From Dillenia suffruticosa (Eukaryota; Streptophyta; Magnoliopsida; Dilleniales; Dilleniaceae): a DNA stretch of 64,000 nucleotides. The notes under the pieces are model-generated. The model searched no databases. It saw only the letters and a list, made by a program, of their open reading frames with translations, and was not told the origin of the DNA. Shown piece by piece: positions 24,331-37,177 of this stretch (positions within the stretch are counted from its first letter, which is position 1; each line of letters opens with the position of its first letter). The translations under genes were made by a program, and so were the position numbers. The stretch spans positions 4,851,001 through 4,915,000 of the forward strand of contig JAVTVX010000027.1 in assembly GCA_033439265.1 (NCBI GenBank). The letters are read 5' to 3'.

Positions 24331-26712
24331 TCCCACCGGGAGAATTGTTGAAAATCCTTTGAATCTTTGGTGGCTTAGAGAGCGAAACGTGAAATGTAGA
24401 ATTATTGTGAGTTTTTTGTTTGTTCTTTGGGCGGGGGAGGGGGGTTTCCTTCGTTTCATTGGAGTATTAACCACTGAATGTCACTTATATGGTCTCGATT
24501 TTCCTTGCACCCCGACCCTTCTCCTTTTGTTCTGGTCCTAAGGCTTGGAAGGGGGGAGAGATGCTAGGGTCTTCTTCTTTTTTTTTTTCTCTCTTGGACT
24601 ATATCCTCATTACCATTTGAAACTTCAGAAACGATCTTGCGCTTGAACACAAATCTTTCCCCCCTTTCAAATCGTTTCTTATACCCACTCTCAAGAAAAC
24701 GCTGCGCTACTTCAGATGGAGCCCACCTCCACCAATTTGGTATACCCTCCACTTCTTAGAAATCCTGGTGTGGGGTCACTTCGGCCAGTGGATTAAGACT
24801 AGTCCTACTAGAGTCATGGGCCTTAAGAGATGGGTTAAGACTAACAAAAACTCTAAATTTCAACAAATTGATTGTGCCGAAAAATTGTAAGATTGTTTTA
24901 TTATTAATTGCGATGATGAATTTTAACGTAATGATTGAATTGTAATGGTTGAATTTTAACGTAAAGTGGCTTGTTTGCATCAAAATGGAAAGAGGGATAA
25001 TTTTACATGATATTAATAGTAGGAGTCCATTCGATTTATATTAGCATCAAATACCGGGGGTTTGGTTTCTTTCTTTTCACGATGCCGCTAAACATCAAAG
25101 ATCACTTCTGGTTTTTGTTAATCATTTTCCTCACCCTCTTGTCTACTCACATTTTAATTATCGAAACTTCTTTGTGTTTGTTTTTATGTGTGTGCTTTAG
25201 GGTGGGGGTTCCATTGCATTTGAACCCTTGCATCAAATGCCACTATAATGTTAAGAACAATGGTCCTTTTGTCGATCGGCTTCGTCCCTCGATGTAGCCT
25301 CTGCTCCCATTCAGGCCCCACTTAGATTCTATTGATGTAACCTTTGTGTCCTATTCCGGAATGAAAAATGGAAGTCATTTATCATGTTCTTCCTCTTCTT
25401 CTTCAAAAGCTTTCCTACCTGTTGGATTGAGTGTATGCTGCATAGGATAATCGTTCCACTGAATCCAATGACTCACAGTTAACACTATTAGACAAAGTCC
25501 AATGGTCCCAGCAACAATGTCCAGAGCCATATGTGTGTGTGTGTGTGCGTGTGAACTTTTTTTTTTTTCCTCCTTTCATTAGGGATCACGCATGAAATCA
25601 TCTAAAAATGTTGGAAATCCCATTGAAAGACGACATGCGTGTGAAAATTTTGATATCTCCACATTATTGTTGGAAAGATAGCTCCACATCGATGGTCATT
25701 AATTATGTTTTTATCAAATCAAACAACTCTTTTATTGGTCCCCTGCATTCTTAAATGAGAAAGCTTTTCTTCTTTTTCTTTTTTTTTTTTTCTCCCCATA
25801 TCTAAATTCCAATGCATCCATCAACTTCACAACAAAAGAGGGTCACATGCTTTTCATAGAGAAATCGGATTTGCCTTTTGTCTTGCATCGTTTTCAGCTC
25901 CGGTTCACTTGTTTGTTATGTCAAAAAATAACTTGGAAGATCATTTTCTCTCTTACTAATGTCTGGGTTTTCTACGTTAACCAGGAAAATCACTAATTTT
26001 TACATTAATTACAACAAATTTACTCCCCTAACAATCATTTCGTTCCTCTTGGATGGATGAAATAAGAAAAAAAATGACACTTTTGACAAAATTTTGATAA
26101 TAATTTTCACTTATTTTCTTATTCTTCTTCAAGAGAGAAAGAAACAGATTGAAAATCATATACAAAAGAAAGAAAAATAAATCATTTTAACCTTTTTTCT
26201 CCGTTTACTCTGCCTCCAACTAAAGTAACAATTATCCCACTTCAATAGTAAAAGGGGGTAAAAGGAGTAGGAGAGTAATATTTTATCGTACATGTACTAA
26301 GCGAGACAAAACACAAATCATAATATAAAACTAATAATGCTCCCACATGATGTTACAGCTTCACATTTGGTACACCCTTACACAACGACCCTCTAAACAT
26401 AATCAAACAAACAAGAAGAACAACACTGAAAGCCATGGTTGAGCCTAACATAACAAAGCCGAAAGTAGAAAAATTCAAATAGATTGAGAAAAACCCAAAA
26501 TTAGCAACCAAACGAGTGGTCATTACAAAGTTGCAAGTCATGAGCTATATATCTTATGACAACTACAAATAACACAAACATCATCACAATCAAAAGGATC
26601 TTGGGGCATTAAATAAACATTCTCTGAGTCAATCGGTACATACAAGATACACCTCTTTCTACAACTTGCCCCCTTAATTTTTTTTTAAGAAAAAAATTAA
26701 AATTAGTGACAC
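24331..26712. other. Intergenic, possible lost exon at 24564-24758
   Basis: Mostly without recognisable genes. On the minus strand 24758-24564 a frame entered at an acceptor-like TTTCTAAG reads VEGIPNWWRWAPSEVAQ, then RFLESGYKKRFERGER and a lysine-rich end. Composition is protein-like but I do not recognise it and it lacks an ATG. Near 25540 is a short (TG)n tract, near 25560 a poly(T). Confidence 0.3.
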
Positions 26713-29594
26713 CTAGTAATATGAAGGAGTGGATGGAAACTTCTCTAGTACTTGTAACGCTTCTTTCATTGTTGGTCTCTTTTGTGGCAGTGGTGATATA
26801 CAATTGAACCCTAATTTTATGCATGCCAACAAAGCATCCTCTTTGCCCTCCAGGTCGACACGAATTGCCATATCAGCCATTTTTAGAATCTTGGACTTTT
26901 CCTCGGGCGCAAACCCGATGGATCCAGTATCCGAATCATCCGAATTTGTGACCTTCCCGGTTAGGAGCTCCAAAAGGATCACCCCAAATGCGTAAACATC
27001 CCATTTCGGATGGGGCTTTAGGCTCCGAAGTGACTCGGGTGCATGATACGGAGACATAGAGCCCAAGGAACTCGTGGACGGGCTCGGAGTGGCCCCATTG
27101 GCTAGGTCTTGGAAGCTGTCTCTTGAGGCTGTGGACCGCTTGCTTCCAAAATTCCGGGTCGACCCGCCCACTTTACAACTTGTATCGCCCGAGATGAGCC
27201 GCTCCAGCCCAAAATCTCCAATTTTGGGCTCCAAGTCGGAGCCCAACAAGATGTTGCTGGGCTTGAGATTGCCATGCACGTGCTTCTTCTCGTGAAGGTA
27301 CGTTAACCCACGTGCCACTCCTCTCGCTATCCTCAGCCGTGCCACCCACGGTAGATGGCCCGGAGATGATCCCACTTTTCCTGCACAAGATATGCGCAGG
27401 TTAGTAAACAGGGCTCGGTATCCCAACACACCGGAAAGAGAAAATAAATAAATAATCGCAAAAAGCGCAAGCTAAAGCTGTTTTCACATCGCGAGAGAGA
27501 GAGAGACGTGTATCGCTATCAAGCGCCGGGTGCAAATGATATCCGAGGCCACACGTTAGCATCAGATGGTTGACTTTCAGAGTCATTAAAAACAAATATT
27601 TCAGTTACACCCACTTTCATCGTCGCATACCTCCCTCCATCTTCCCGCGCAGAATAGCAAATACAGTGTTCATTTGCTAAAATGTACAGATCACCAGTTA
27701 TTGGGAGGGACGGAGCGAAAGGTGCTTCAGTTATTATCCACATCCGCCGTCGTTTTCCTCCGTGCCGCATCGCAATTTAGTAAATACAGTACAAGTTTGC
27801 TAAAATGCGCAACTCCCGCTTTCGTCGTCGCTACTTCTATACACCGGTACACTTTAGCAGAAACAGCACAATCTTGCTAAAATAAGCATATAGAGTGTCG
27901 AAAAAACATACAGGAGGGAGAGAGAGAGAGAGAGAGAGAGACTTACTGTAACGAGCATTAGCGAGACTGCCATTGGGAACAAAATCATAAATAACGAGCT
28001 TTTCATCAGGACCCCAATAAAACCCGCGAATTCTAACCAAATTTGGATGGCTCAACTTGGTGATGACCCTCACTTGATTCTCAAAATCCCTAAATCTCTC
28101 CAACCCAGTTTCCCCAATTCTTCTCACAGCAAGGCTCGACCCATCTTCAAGCACAGCCTTGTACATAATGCTTGAACCAGTTGCTCCGAGTATGTAAGCA
28201 GAGGCCTTCAGCAGTGTCTCCAACTCCAGATCTTTCTCTCCATCAACCGTCACGAGAACTCCACTTTTCTGCTCTTCATTTTGTTTTTGCTTCTGGGTCT
28301 GTCTCAATTTTGACTCTTCCTCGTTTACTGACTCGGATGATGATGATGATGTTTCCTCTGTTTCTTCTCTGTTTTTCTTCTTCCCCAGACATAAAAACCC
28401 GCTTGTGATTTCTTTTGGTTCTGAAGGATTTGGAGAGGAGAAATCTTCTTTTGTTGAGAAACTGTCTTTGGGTTTTGAAATTTCTGTGACGCTTACCCTT
28501 CTCTTCTTCTTTAGCCGGAAAACGTAGAGAAAAATCAGACCAGCAATTATGATTCCAATCAAATCTCCTATTACTATTGCCGCAATTACTGCGGGTTGTA
28601 GGGTTTTTTGGCTCGGTTTTTGAGAACCCACCGGGGAATTTGAGCTCTGTTCGGGATTTGAATCGATGGATTTGGGAATCGCTGCGATTGCTGGAGGAGA
28701 AGTTGAGGTATTTGTTGGGGGATTTGCGGGTGAAGAAGGAATTGGGCATGGATTTCTCAATGGTTCTCCACACAAATCCGAATTACCAGAAAAGGATTTC
28801 GAATCCTGGACTTGAAACACTTGCAAATCCGGGATTTCACCAGTGAAATTGTTGTATGAGAGATCAATAGTTGCATTTGATGGAATTTTGTCAGCAAATT
28901 CTAATGGAATCTCTCCGGAGATTTTGTTGTAAGACAAATTCAAGGACTTCAAATTCTGTCCACCGAAATCTGGAGGCAAAGACCCATTAATCAGATTTGA
29001 AGACAGATCCAAAACTTGAACTGAATTAAACCCACTTGGCAAATAACCAGAGAAGTAATTATTCTTCAAAGAGACAACATTTAAGCTTGGAATAGTCGTC
29101 AAATTGTTTGGAACACTTCCCGCTAAAGCATTGTCTGATAAGTTGAGAAATTGAAGGCTTCTAAGTCCTCCGATAAGCTCTGAAAGTTCACCAGAAATCA
29201 AATTGTGGGATAAATCAAGAAACTGAAGCTGAGAAGAATTCAAGAGAGAAATTGGGAGAGACCCATTAATGGAATTGTGGGAAAGATCAAGTGTTTGAAG
29301 GAATTGAATGAGACCCAAATCTGCAGGGATTGAACCAAGAAGTTGACTGTTTGGGAGAGACAAATTAGTAACTCTATAATATGGATCACATCTCACTCCG
29401 TTCCATGAACATGGAGTTTCATCATAGTAATTCCAGTTTGACAAAACAGAGAGAGGGTCACAGAGAACAGAGTATTTGAGAGAGAGTAGGAGAATACCAT
29501 CAGTATTTAAGCCAAAAGAGTGAACAATGAGAACCGAAAATGAGAGAATTACTCTCCACCACCCCAAATGGAGAGAGAGGACTCCGTAGCTCAT
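26713..29594 (-). CDS. LRR receptor-like protein with atypical (probably inactive) kinase domain
   Basis: Two exons (27947-29594, 26713-27380; intron 566 bp) encode 771 aa, similar in plan to Arabidopsis At4g37250/At2g23300-type proteins. Order: signal peptide (1-28), LRRNT with paired Cys (about 30-70), six or seven leucine-rich repeats (75-265), a Cys pair near 275-283, Pro/Ser-rich stem, transmembrane helix (about 335-359), basic and serine-rich juxtamembrane region with a poly-Ser patch, kinase-like domain (460-765). The VAIK lysine is replaced (LAVRRIGE, near 489-494), HRD is HGN (585-587, catalytic Asp to Asn), the glycine loop is degenerate, while DFG (605-607) and an APE-like motif (HAPES) remain. 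It is therefore probably a signalling pseudokinase at the plasma membrane. The start is the ATG giving MSYGVLSLHL. Confidence 0.93.
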
Positions 29595-29850
29595 GATCAC
29601 TTAGAGAAATCCCATTCCCACGTCTCTATAAAGACTGTCTATGAGAGAGAGAGTGAGAGAGAGAGGGAGATTGCTAACTGAGATTCATGATCATCAGGGA
29701 CCATGTGAAGAGAGAGAGTTTTCTATATCTGTAAAATAATGCTGAGAAAAAATTGTGCAGATGTAACACAGCTCACCGAAACCAAACTTCCAGGTTCTTA
29801 CAGATATACCCACTTTTCTCTCCTCCTTTCTCACTCTATACATTAAATTA
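29595..29850 (-). promoter_or_regulatory. Leader and proximal promoter of the LRR receptor gene
   Basis: Minus-strand CT-rich leader (29640-29670 GA on the plus strand) directly upstream of the ATG. No clear TATA box could be assigned. Composition switches to A+T-rich intergenic DNA beyond 29850. Confidence 0.35.
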
Positions 29851-30574
29851 AGAAATCCCTACGCTCGCTTATATTATTCAACTATTCATTTTTTTAAGTA
29901 AAAAATTTGAGAAGCCACTGTTGGATATTTAATCCAACGTTGAATCGACGTATAAATAATTATGTCTTTACATTTTTATTTAAAATATAATTCTAATTAA
30001 AGTGATCGTTTATCTATTTATTTTTCTTAATAATTTAATATGTGAATTTATCAATTATTGATTTTGTATTGGTGATGGATTTTATTAAATCGGTCCCACG
30101 GCCACAACTAACGTAACAATTCTTAAACATAATTAAGGGAGGGAATTGGAGTAACAACCTTTTGAGCAATGATAATGATGTTGCCACAAGCCATAAATGT
30201 TCGATTCAAATCCTAATTACTCAGTTTAACCTCAAACCTTAACTTGAGTCTTGACGTCAAATGCTAGAAGTTTAACCAGACGGATGGGATAAATTTAAAA
30301 TATTTGTATTTTGTTTTATTTAAAAAAATTAATAAAAATTATATATTTTTTATAATTAAATGTCAAAAATTTCAAAAAAAAAATATTAAAATTATTATTT
30401 AATAATAAATTTATATTAAAAAACATATTTAACTCAATTAAACCGAATTTGAACTTTTTGATATCCATTACTGGAATGCTTGAGGTCAAATAGCGGCCAT
30501 CTAATTACAAACGAAGCTATTAATCAAAACTCACACGGAATGATGTCATAACTTATGATTCACAAAAATTTTTT

Positions 30575-30905
30575 AACACTAACTTTTCTCGGTTTTTGAA
30601 ACATTTCCCCTTTTTAAAAATATCTCAATATGATAAATTAATTAATATTTACATAATTATTTATTTATTTATTTATTTATAATTTTTATTTTTATATTAT
30701 CTATGTTATGATTAATAATTAAATATTTGATCATTTTAGATTTTTATAATAAAATATAACTATTCTATTATTTTTATAAATAATTAATATTTATACAAAA
30801 ATTATTTTATTTTTTATATTTACGTCTTTGTCTACGTTTTCATTTATTGTATTTTACAAATTTTTTATTTTTTGTATCGTGTTTTTCTATTTCTATTTTC
30901 ATAAA
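30575..30905 (-). repeat. A+T-rich MITE-like repeat, copy 2
   Basis: The reverse complement aligns with 1210-1545 over most of its length, with shared ends (GAAATGTTTC...GAGAAAA.GTTA) and shared interior. Opposite orientation at two sites 29 kb apart supports an independently moved repeat. Confidence 0.45.
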
Positions 30906-31534
30906 ACCAAAACTACAAGTGGTGAAAGTTTTCGTAGAGCAGTGAAATGCTTTGATAAAATAAAAGAGATTAAACTCGTAAAATTTTACCAAAATTTTTA
31001 AACCTAATTGTTTATGGGAGAAATCTCTTTAATAATAATAATAATAAAAAAAAAGATGAACAATTTAAATTATTCTCAGCAGTGAAATAGATAAGTAAAA
31101 AAAAGGCAGTGCGATTGCTAGAAAATAATAAAATAAACTTCAAAGACAAATGAACGAAGAATCGCATCTTTGTGTTAGGTAGAAGACACTCGGGCGGAGT
31201 TAAGACTCTTAGCTCCCAAAATCTTGACTTGTAGCAATTTGAGCCTCAAATGCAAATTGATAATTAGTTGGCCTTTTTCACTTGTACGGTCTCCTCTCTG
31301 TCTCTGTTATCTTTCGTCTTCATGTTCATGGATTCGGATTTTTGACATAGATTTCATTTTTTTTCCCGTGCAATTAATTCCTATGATTCTTATTTCCTCA
31401 TTCTAGTACTTGGAATTTTCTTAAAAAAATAGAGAAAATAGGTTGAAGATAAGCCTATTTTATTGAGCATTTAAAATGCCACGAAAATAAATAATGTCAT
31501 CTTGATGTGCAGTAGTCAAGTCCGATGTAAAACA

Positions 31535-31625
31535 AAAGATCTTTTTTTTTTTTTATCATACAAAAATTTAAATTTAAAATTATCATATTAAGATTTGTAC
31601 CACTAATTTATCCATTTAAGAACAA
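31535..31625 (-). repeat. SINE-like fragment with poly(T) head
   Basis: Poly(T) at 31540-31554, then sequence whose reverse complement has an A-box-like TGGATAAATTAGTGGTA and a decayed B-box region. Same layout as 33957-34055. Confidence 0.35.
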
Positions 31626-32489
31626 AAATTTTTCTACTTTAGCATTAAATGCTTTCGGATAGAGATAAACTCTTTTAAGTTGAATGATGAGATAATTTAT
31701 CCTTTAATCAGAAATCTTGAATTCGAACCGTAAAAATGATGAAAAATGATTTAAGATAACCGATCTCAAAAAATAAGTCTTATAGTACTCGAACCAGATT
31801 AATCAGACAAAACTTAGATACCGATAATGAAAAAAAAAATCAGAAACATGATAACTTATGCTTTTATCTGGGTATTTCCCTAAAAATCAAATACAATAAC
31901 AATAATAATAAGCAATTGCACTTCATCAACATGAAATATTTATTTTATATAAAACTACATTTTTAAATTTTTTTTCCCCCTTTTCTATTAGCTTGCAAAA
32001 GCTCCTCGACAAAGCCAATCTTATTTGGTGGCAACTCTACTCGTTTTCTAGCCAAATTTGAAAGATGTGCACTTACTATAATTAGCAATTTAGATTCAAT
32101 TTTGTACACTTTTTTGTATTAATCCTCCGCAATGCTACCAAAAGTGTGCAATCGACTTATTAATTGAAAAGGAATTACAAAAATTACCATTGCTTTTTAA
32201 AATTTTTTTTTGGTAATTTTAAATATGAGAATCTCAACTAATTACTACTCATTTTAATTAAAATATAAATATGTACCATTGACCTATTTCTTTGCAACGC
32301 ATGCATATCATGGGATGTGCTCCTATCAACTTTGACTACATTTCCCATCTGGGTTCATACTATATGACTTCGTAAATTCGACAATTTTTCATTAATATTT
32401 TCTCTTGTGTCACCTCGTCAATCCACCCATTGTTTTTTTCTTTTGAGCATTATAAAAAATCAAATATTTATTACTATTTTTTAATCCGG

Positions 32490-32945
32490 CTAAATCTTAT
32501 TTAAGTTGGGTTGAACCCTTAAAAATAAAATTCTCTCGACACCCGTTTTCTCTGTATATAAAATTCAAATACGAAATCTTACTTAAAAAGTATCAGTGTT
32601 CAATTATTATACTAAGATTTGATAAATTTATCACTATAATTCTATATAAAAAAAAATGTTAACAAACTAGAATATACTTTGGAAGGTTCACTTACTCCCA
32701 CTTTGTATCTATTAATCACGTTGAATTCGATTAAATCTGATTTGATTTGGATTGAACCTCTTAAAAAACAAAATTATTTCAACGTCTGTTTTTTTCGTAT
32801 ATAAAATTCAAACACAAAACCCTACTTAAAGAATATCAGTGTCCAATTATTAGATTAACTAAGGTTTGGTAAATTTATTACAATAATTCTATAAAAAAAA
32901 ATGTTAACAAACTATAATATACATTAGAAAGTTCAATTACTCTCA
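32490..32945. repeat. Tandem direct duplication, unit about 235 bp
   Basis: Positions about 32510-32695 and 32750-32935 align. Both start TTGAACC..TTAAAAA, share TATATAAAATTCAAA.AC, TATCAGTGT.CAATTATTA, AATTCTATA(T)AAAAAAAAATG and end TTAACAAACTA.AATATAC.TT. Divergence is moderate, so the event is not recent. Confidence 0.75.
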
Positions 32946-33627
32946 TTTCTTCTTTTGTTATTTCATAAACTAGTTTGCAAAGTGAATATCGATACAAAAT
33001 CTTCAAAAGGGACCGCTTTCCACTCAAATTCTGATTTGATTGTACGCCATTACTTTCCAATTGCTATGAAATAACAAAGACTAAAGCTCCCCAGGCAATT
33101 TATTCACTCTGGAACTTATACAAAATCGATAACAAGGTTGACATCCCTGTACGGTCAAATGGGTCTGTACGTACAGTACGCAAATGCGGCTGATTATACA
33201 ACTGGCCCTACAATGCTTGGAAGAAAGTACATGTGGCCACCGGTTTCACACTTTTGTGAAGGATATTATCTTCCAATGGGTTAAAAAAGATAAAAGAAAT
33301 TATGTACGAAATCATCATCTAATTTATCAATCTCTATTTTTCTTTTTCTTTTTTTTTTTTGTTTTTAGTAAATATAATAAATTTTTTATCAAGTTAATTA
33401 GAAAATGTTGTGGGCAGCTTGATCAACCAAATAATTTTAAAATAGAAACAATAAAAAAGTTGGTAAACCAAAAGGAGACTATAACATAATTAATCAAAAG
33501 TAGTGACCAATGATTTGTTTGGTAGTGCATATACTTTACATGGGTAAATTGAGATTAGGAAAGTCTCCCTGTCTTAATCACTTCATTAAAAAATGAAAAG
33601 CACCTTTTATTTCGGTCAAAATCACAC

Positions 33628-33631
<4 letters not shown>

Positions 33632-33661
<30 letters not shown>
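33632..33661. repeat. (CT)n microsatellite
   Basis: About 30 bp of CT dinucleotide in gene-free DNA. Confidence 0.9.
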
Positions 33662-33666
<5 letters not shown>

Positions 33667-33956
33667 AAAAAAGATTAAAAGAGGCTCCAAAGCATGAAAA
33701 CCATTTTCTTTTAAGAGGAAAGCAGGTGGCAGTGACGAGAGATTGTAGAAAAGGTGGGAACTTTAGAGCCATGAAAAAGGTGATGCTAATTAAAGAAAGA
33801 TGATTGAAAAGAAAATCTCTGTAGAGGTCCATATAATGAATGGCAAAGATTAGGGTTGTAGTTTAGTAAATATGGTCCCAATTACAGCATTACCTTACCC
33901 TTACGACGAATCCAAAGCCATGAGTTTTATAAGCGAGTGATGTCACGCGCGACTCT

Positions 33957-34055
33957 TTTTTTTTTTTTTTTTTTTTTTTATAAACTTGAAATTACCGTAT
34001 TAGGGAGGAGGTTTGTATGACTAAGCTATCCCATCGGGGATCACGCTCGACTCTA
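33957..34055 (-). repeat. SINE-like element with poly(T) head
   Basis: A 22 bp T run followed by sequence aligning with 10746-10858. Minus-strand A-box-like GGGATAGCTTAGTCAT. Confidence 0.45.
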
Positions 34056-34433
34056 TTGTTTGGATAAGTCTTAAGCCCGGTTGACCAGAGGTGGAACTAC
34101 TTAGGGCCTGACCACTTCATCGTGTTTGGTCTAATTTTAGGTTCTTTAATCTATGGTATGATAAACATTCGAATGTTTGAATTATTAGAACTTGAATTTC
34201 TCCCATCATTTCTTAAAAAGGATTAATTATCCTTAATTTCTCATATCATGATTAAAATAACATAATATATAAGAATGAATTATAATTTTAAAGATTATAT
34301 TATCATGTGGTAATTGAATTATAAGTACAAAAACAATTAGGATTTTTTAATAAAAATTAAAATAAAATCATCAAACTACTCTTATGTATATATGATTATT
34401 AATATACAAATCAATAAATTAACAAAAAGTAGA

Positions 34434-34854
34434 AGGCATTTGGTACGGTGGTACGAAAATAAGGAATGAGAATGAATCCGAAACATAATATTTGGGTTAA
34501 TACTATGGGAATGAACACTTTGGATTTATATATAAAAATCTAGGAATCCACGTAATCTAAGTAAATTGGTGGGTTTTGTTAGAAACTCATATCCGATTCT
34601 CAAATAACCATTTATTCTTACACTTATTCAAAATTATCTATTACCTTTTACTCTTACACTTGTCTTTTTATATTCTAAAAAAATTGTCCAAAATACGGAT
34701 CAGACAATACTTTTAGACTATTTTTTTAAATTAATCAATTCAAAATTTTGTAAAATTAGATTTCAAATTTTAATAAGTGAAATCCTGATTAATTTTATAA
34801 GATAAATTTTAATACAAAATTTCATTTCCTTTTTTAAAATTTCGAGTTCAAGAA

Positions 34855-34911
<57 letters not shown>

Positions 34912-35279
34912 AATAAGTGAAAAATATAAAATTTTCATTATTAAGTTACTTTCTTTTTTTATTATTTTTTAAACGAATATAAAATTTACTTGATAAACTC
35001 GTATAATATATTTTTCAATTGAAATTAATTTTATATAATATTTTAAAACTGTTTATTTTCAATTATTCATAGTTTTTATTATATATTGTAATAAGGGTAA
35101 AATTAAAAAATTATTAATTCCTATTTTTTTAAAAAAAAAACCAACGAAAACAATAATAATGATGTCCATTCCAGTGTACTGAACCAAACAGATAAATTAG
35201 ATTGATTCTGTCCGTTCCAAATCCAAAGGATATGATTTCAATTCTTATTCCGATTTCTAGAACCGAATCAAACACCCCC
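34434..35279. mobile_element. Probable TIR DNA transposon (MITE-like), about 0.85 kb
   Basis: The left end GGCATTTGGTACGGTGG..AAATAAGGAATGAGAAT aligns with the reverse complement of the right end (GGTGTTTGATTCGGTT..AAATCGGAATAAGAATT) over about 45 bp with several mismatches. GG..GTTTGG-type ends recall Tourist/PIF or hAT MITEs. No coding sequence and no convincing target duplication was found. Confidence 0.5.
34858..34906. repeat. (TA)n microsatellite
   Basis: About 49 bp of alternating TA inside the probable TIR transposon. Confidence 0.95.
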
Positions 35280-36498
35280 TTAAAACTTTTTCAAGTCATT
35301 GAGTAGGATTACAAAGTCCTAATTCCCAACCTTATATATTACGACGTGAGTCTTTATTATTATTATTTTAATCAGACACCCTTGTGTCTAAAATTACAAA
35401 ATGAAATTAACTCTTTCTGTGTAATCACTAAATAAATTAGTCATTAAAATTCAAATTTATTTCCTAAAAAGGTTAATAATCGAGTAAACAATCATCTACC
35501 CTACGCTTACTTATGCCGTTTGGATATGATTCTGGGTCAACTCTTGTCACCTTTAGCTGCATTAGATTTTAAGTGTTGATTTTCAAAATATTCATATCAT
35601 TAAATTTTTTTAAAATAAAAAATTAATAATGTCATTTTCTATAGTTTAAATTTTTAGAAAACATGATAATTATATAAAATATAAAATAATATTAGAGCGG
35701 ATATTTTGAGTTTAAATTATTTTAGGTCATCAACGTGATTAAATGTATATTATTCAATATGTGAGAGAGAATGTAAAACAACAACAACAACAATAATAAT
35801 AATAATAATAATAATAATTACATATCCTTTGCACTGGACTCCATAGGTGACCTTTGCTTGAAGAACAAAATTTATGCATGCCTAAATGATCGGATCGTGT
35901 CTCACATTCTCTATGTGAACACGTAGAAGATAAGGGGAAATTGCTAAGGTGTCGCCATTAATTGGCTAGGGTAAATTTTGCAGCAAGAAGAGTCCTACGT
36001 ACACGAGCAGAACCAGAATATTTACCACACTATCTGCCAGAGTTTCTGTTCGTCTTCCAAAAAAGGTGAAAGCGGCAAGGGTTTTTTCGAATATGCATGC
36101 ATGGATTTTGAATTTCAACAATTCCCAAAATTTAATGTTCTCTGCCTTTGAATGCAGGGAACAGAGTAAATGCTATGTTTGCCCAAATGAATTGGGTGGG
36201 GGCGTTGAAGTGGTACCATACACTAGCATTTTAATATGGCTGTATTGTGTAGCTAGTTTCTTTATACCCTTTTTATTTTTATTCTTTTTTATATAGGGAC
36301 AAAAAAAATCACAAAAATATAACCGCCCATAAAAATTTGAATATTCTAAAAAGACACTTGAACAAAATCATTTAATCACTCCATATCCCTACAAAAATTT
36401 AAACCCTTTTAATAAAAACCAATAATTTCATTTCTCCTCAATAATTTTATGATCTAATCATGATTGAGGCGCTCCCACAATGCCTGCAAACATCTCAT

Positions 36499-36637
<139 letters not shown>

Positions 36638-37134
36638 TCTATCTATCTATGGGCTTACAATAAAATGATTCTCTCCCTATTTATTTTTGCCGATTAATAC
36701 AAGCTCTTATATATAAAACAAGTATGATGACGTAATTTTAATTTGCAAATGCAAATAATGGATAAAATAAAAGTGTACTAAACCAAATCCAACATTAGTT
36801 TTTTTTTTTTCCCCCTATGATAATCCTTTTGTAGTGGAAGATCGTACAAGGAAACAGGTAGGAAGTATGGACGGAGAATTGGGGTGGGGTGGAGGGCTAT
36901 ATTCAATGCCCTAATTGCTCAGTGGGGTAATTGTGTTTTTTGTGCTTTTATAAGAATTCACATCATTATCATCATTCATTATCAAAGCTTTGTCAAGCAA
37001 AGCCTTCCCTTTCATCTGTGACTTAGTTGAATATTGGTCTCCTCAAAAAGCAACCCTAACATCATCTGCAACCTTGCACGTGCTTTGCCTGTATCTTCGC
37101 CTTAATTATTACGCCCGCATGAACAACTTTGAAC

Positions 37135-37177
<43 letters not shown>

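Larger units (their letters stand above)
29851..33631. other. Gene-free A+T-rich region, part 1
   Basis: No exon is recognised on either strand. It holds the second MITE-like copy (30575-30905), a SINE fragment (31535-31625), a tandem direct duplication (32490-32945) and a perfect inverted repeat CTGTACGTACAG near 33162-33175. Confidence 0.5.

Noticed and set aside
26729..29575. Plus-strand frames opposite the LRR receptor gene
   Set aside because: Antisense shadows of a confidently assigned CDS.
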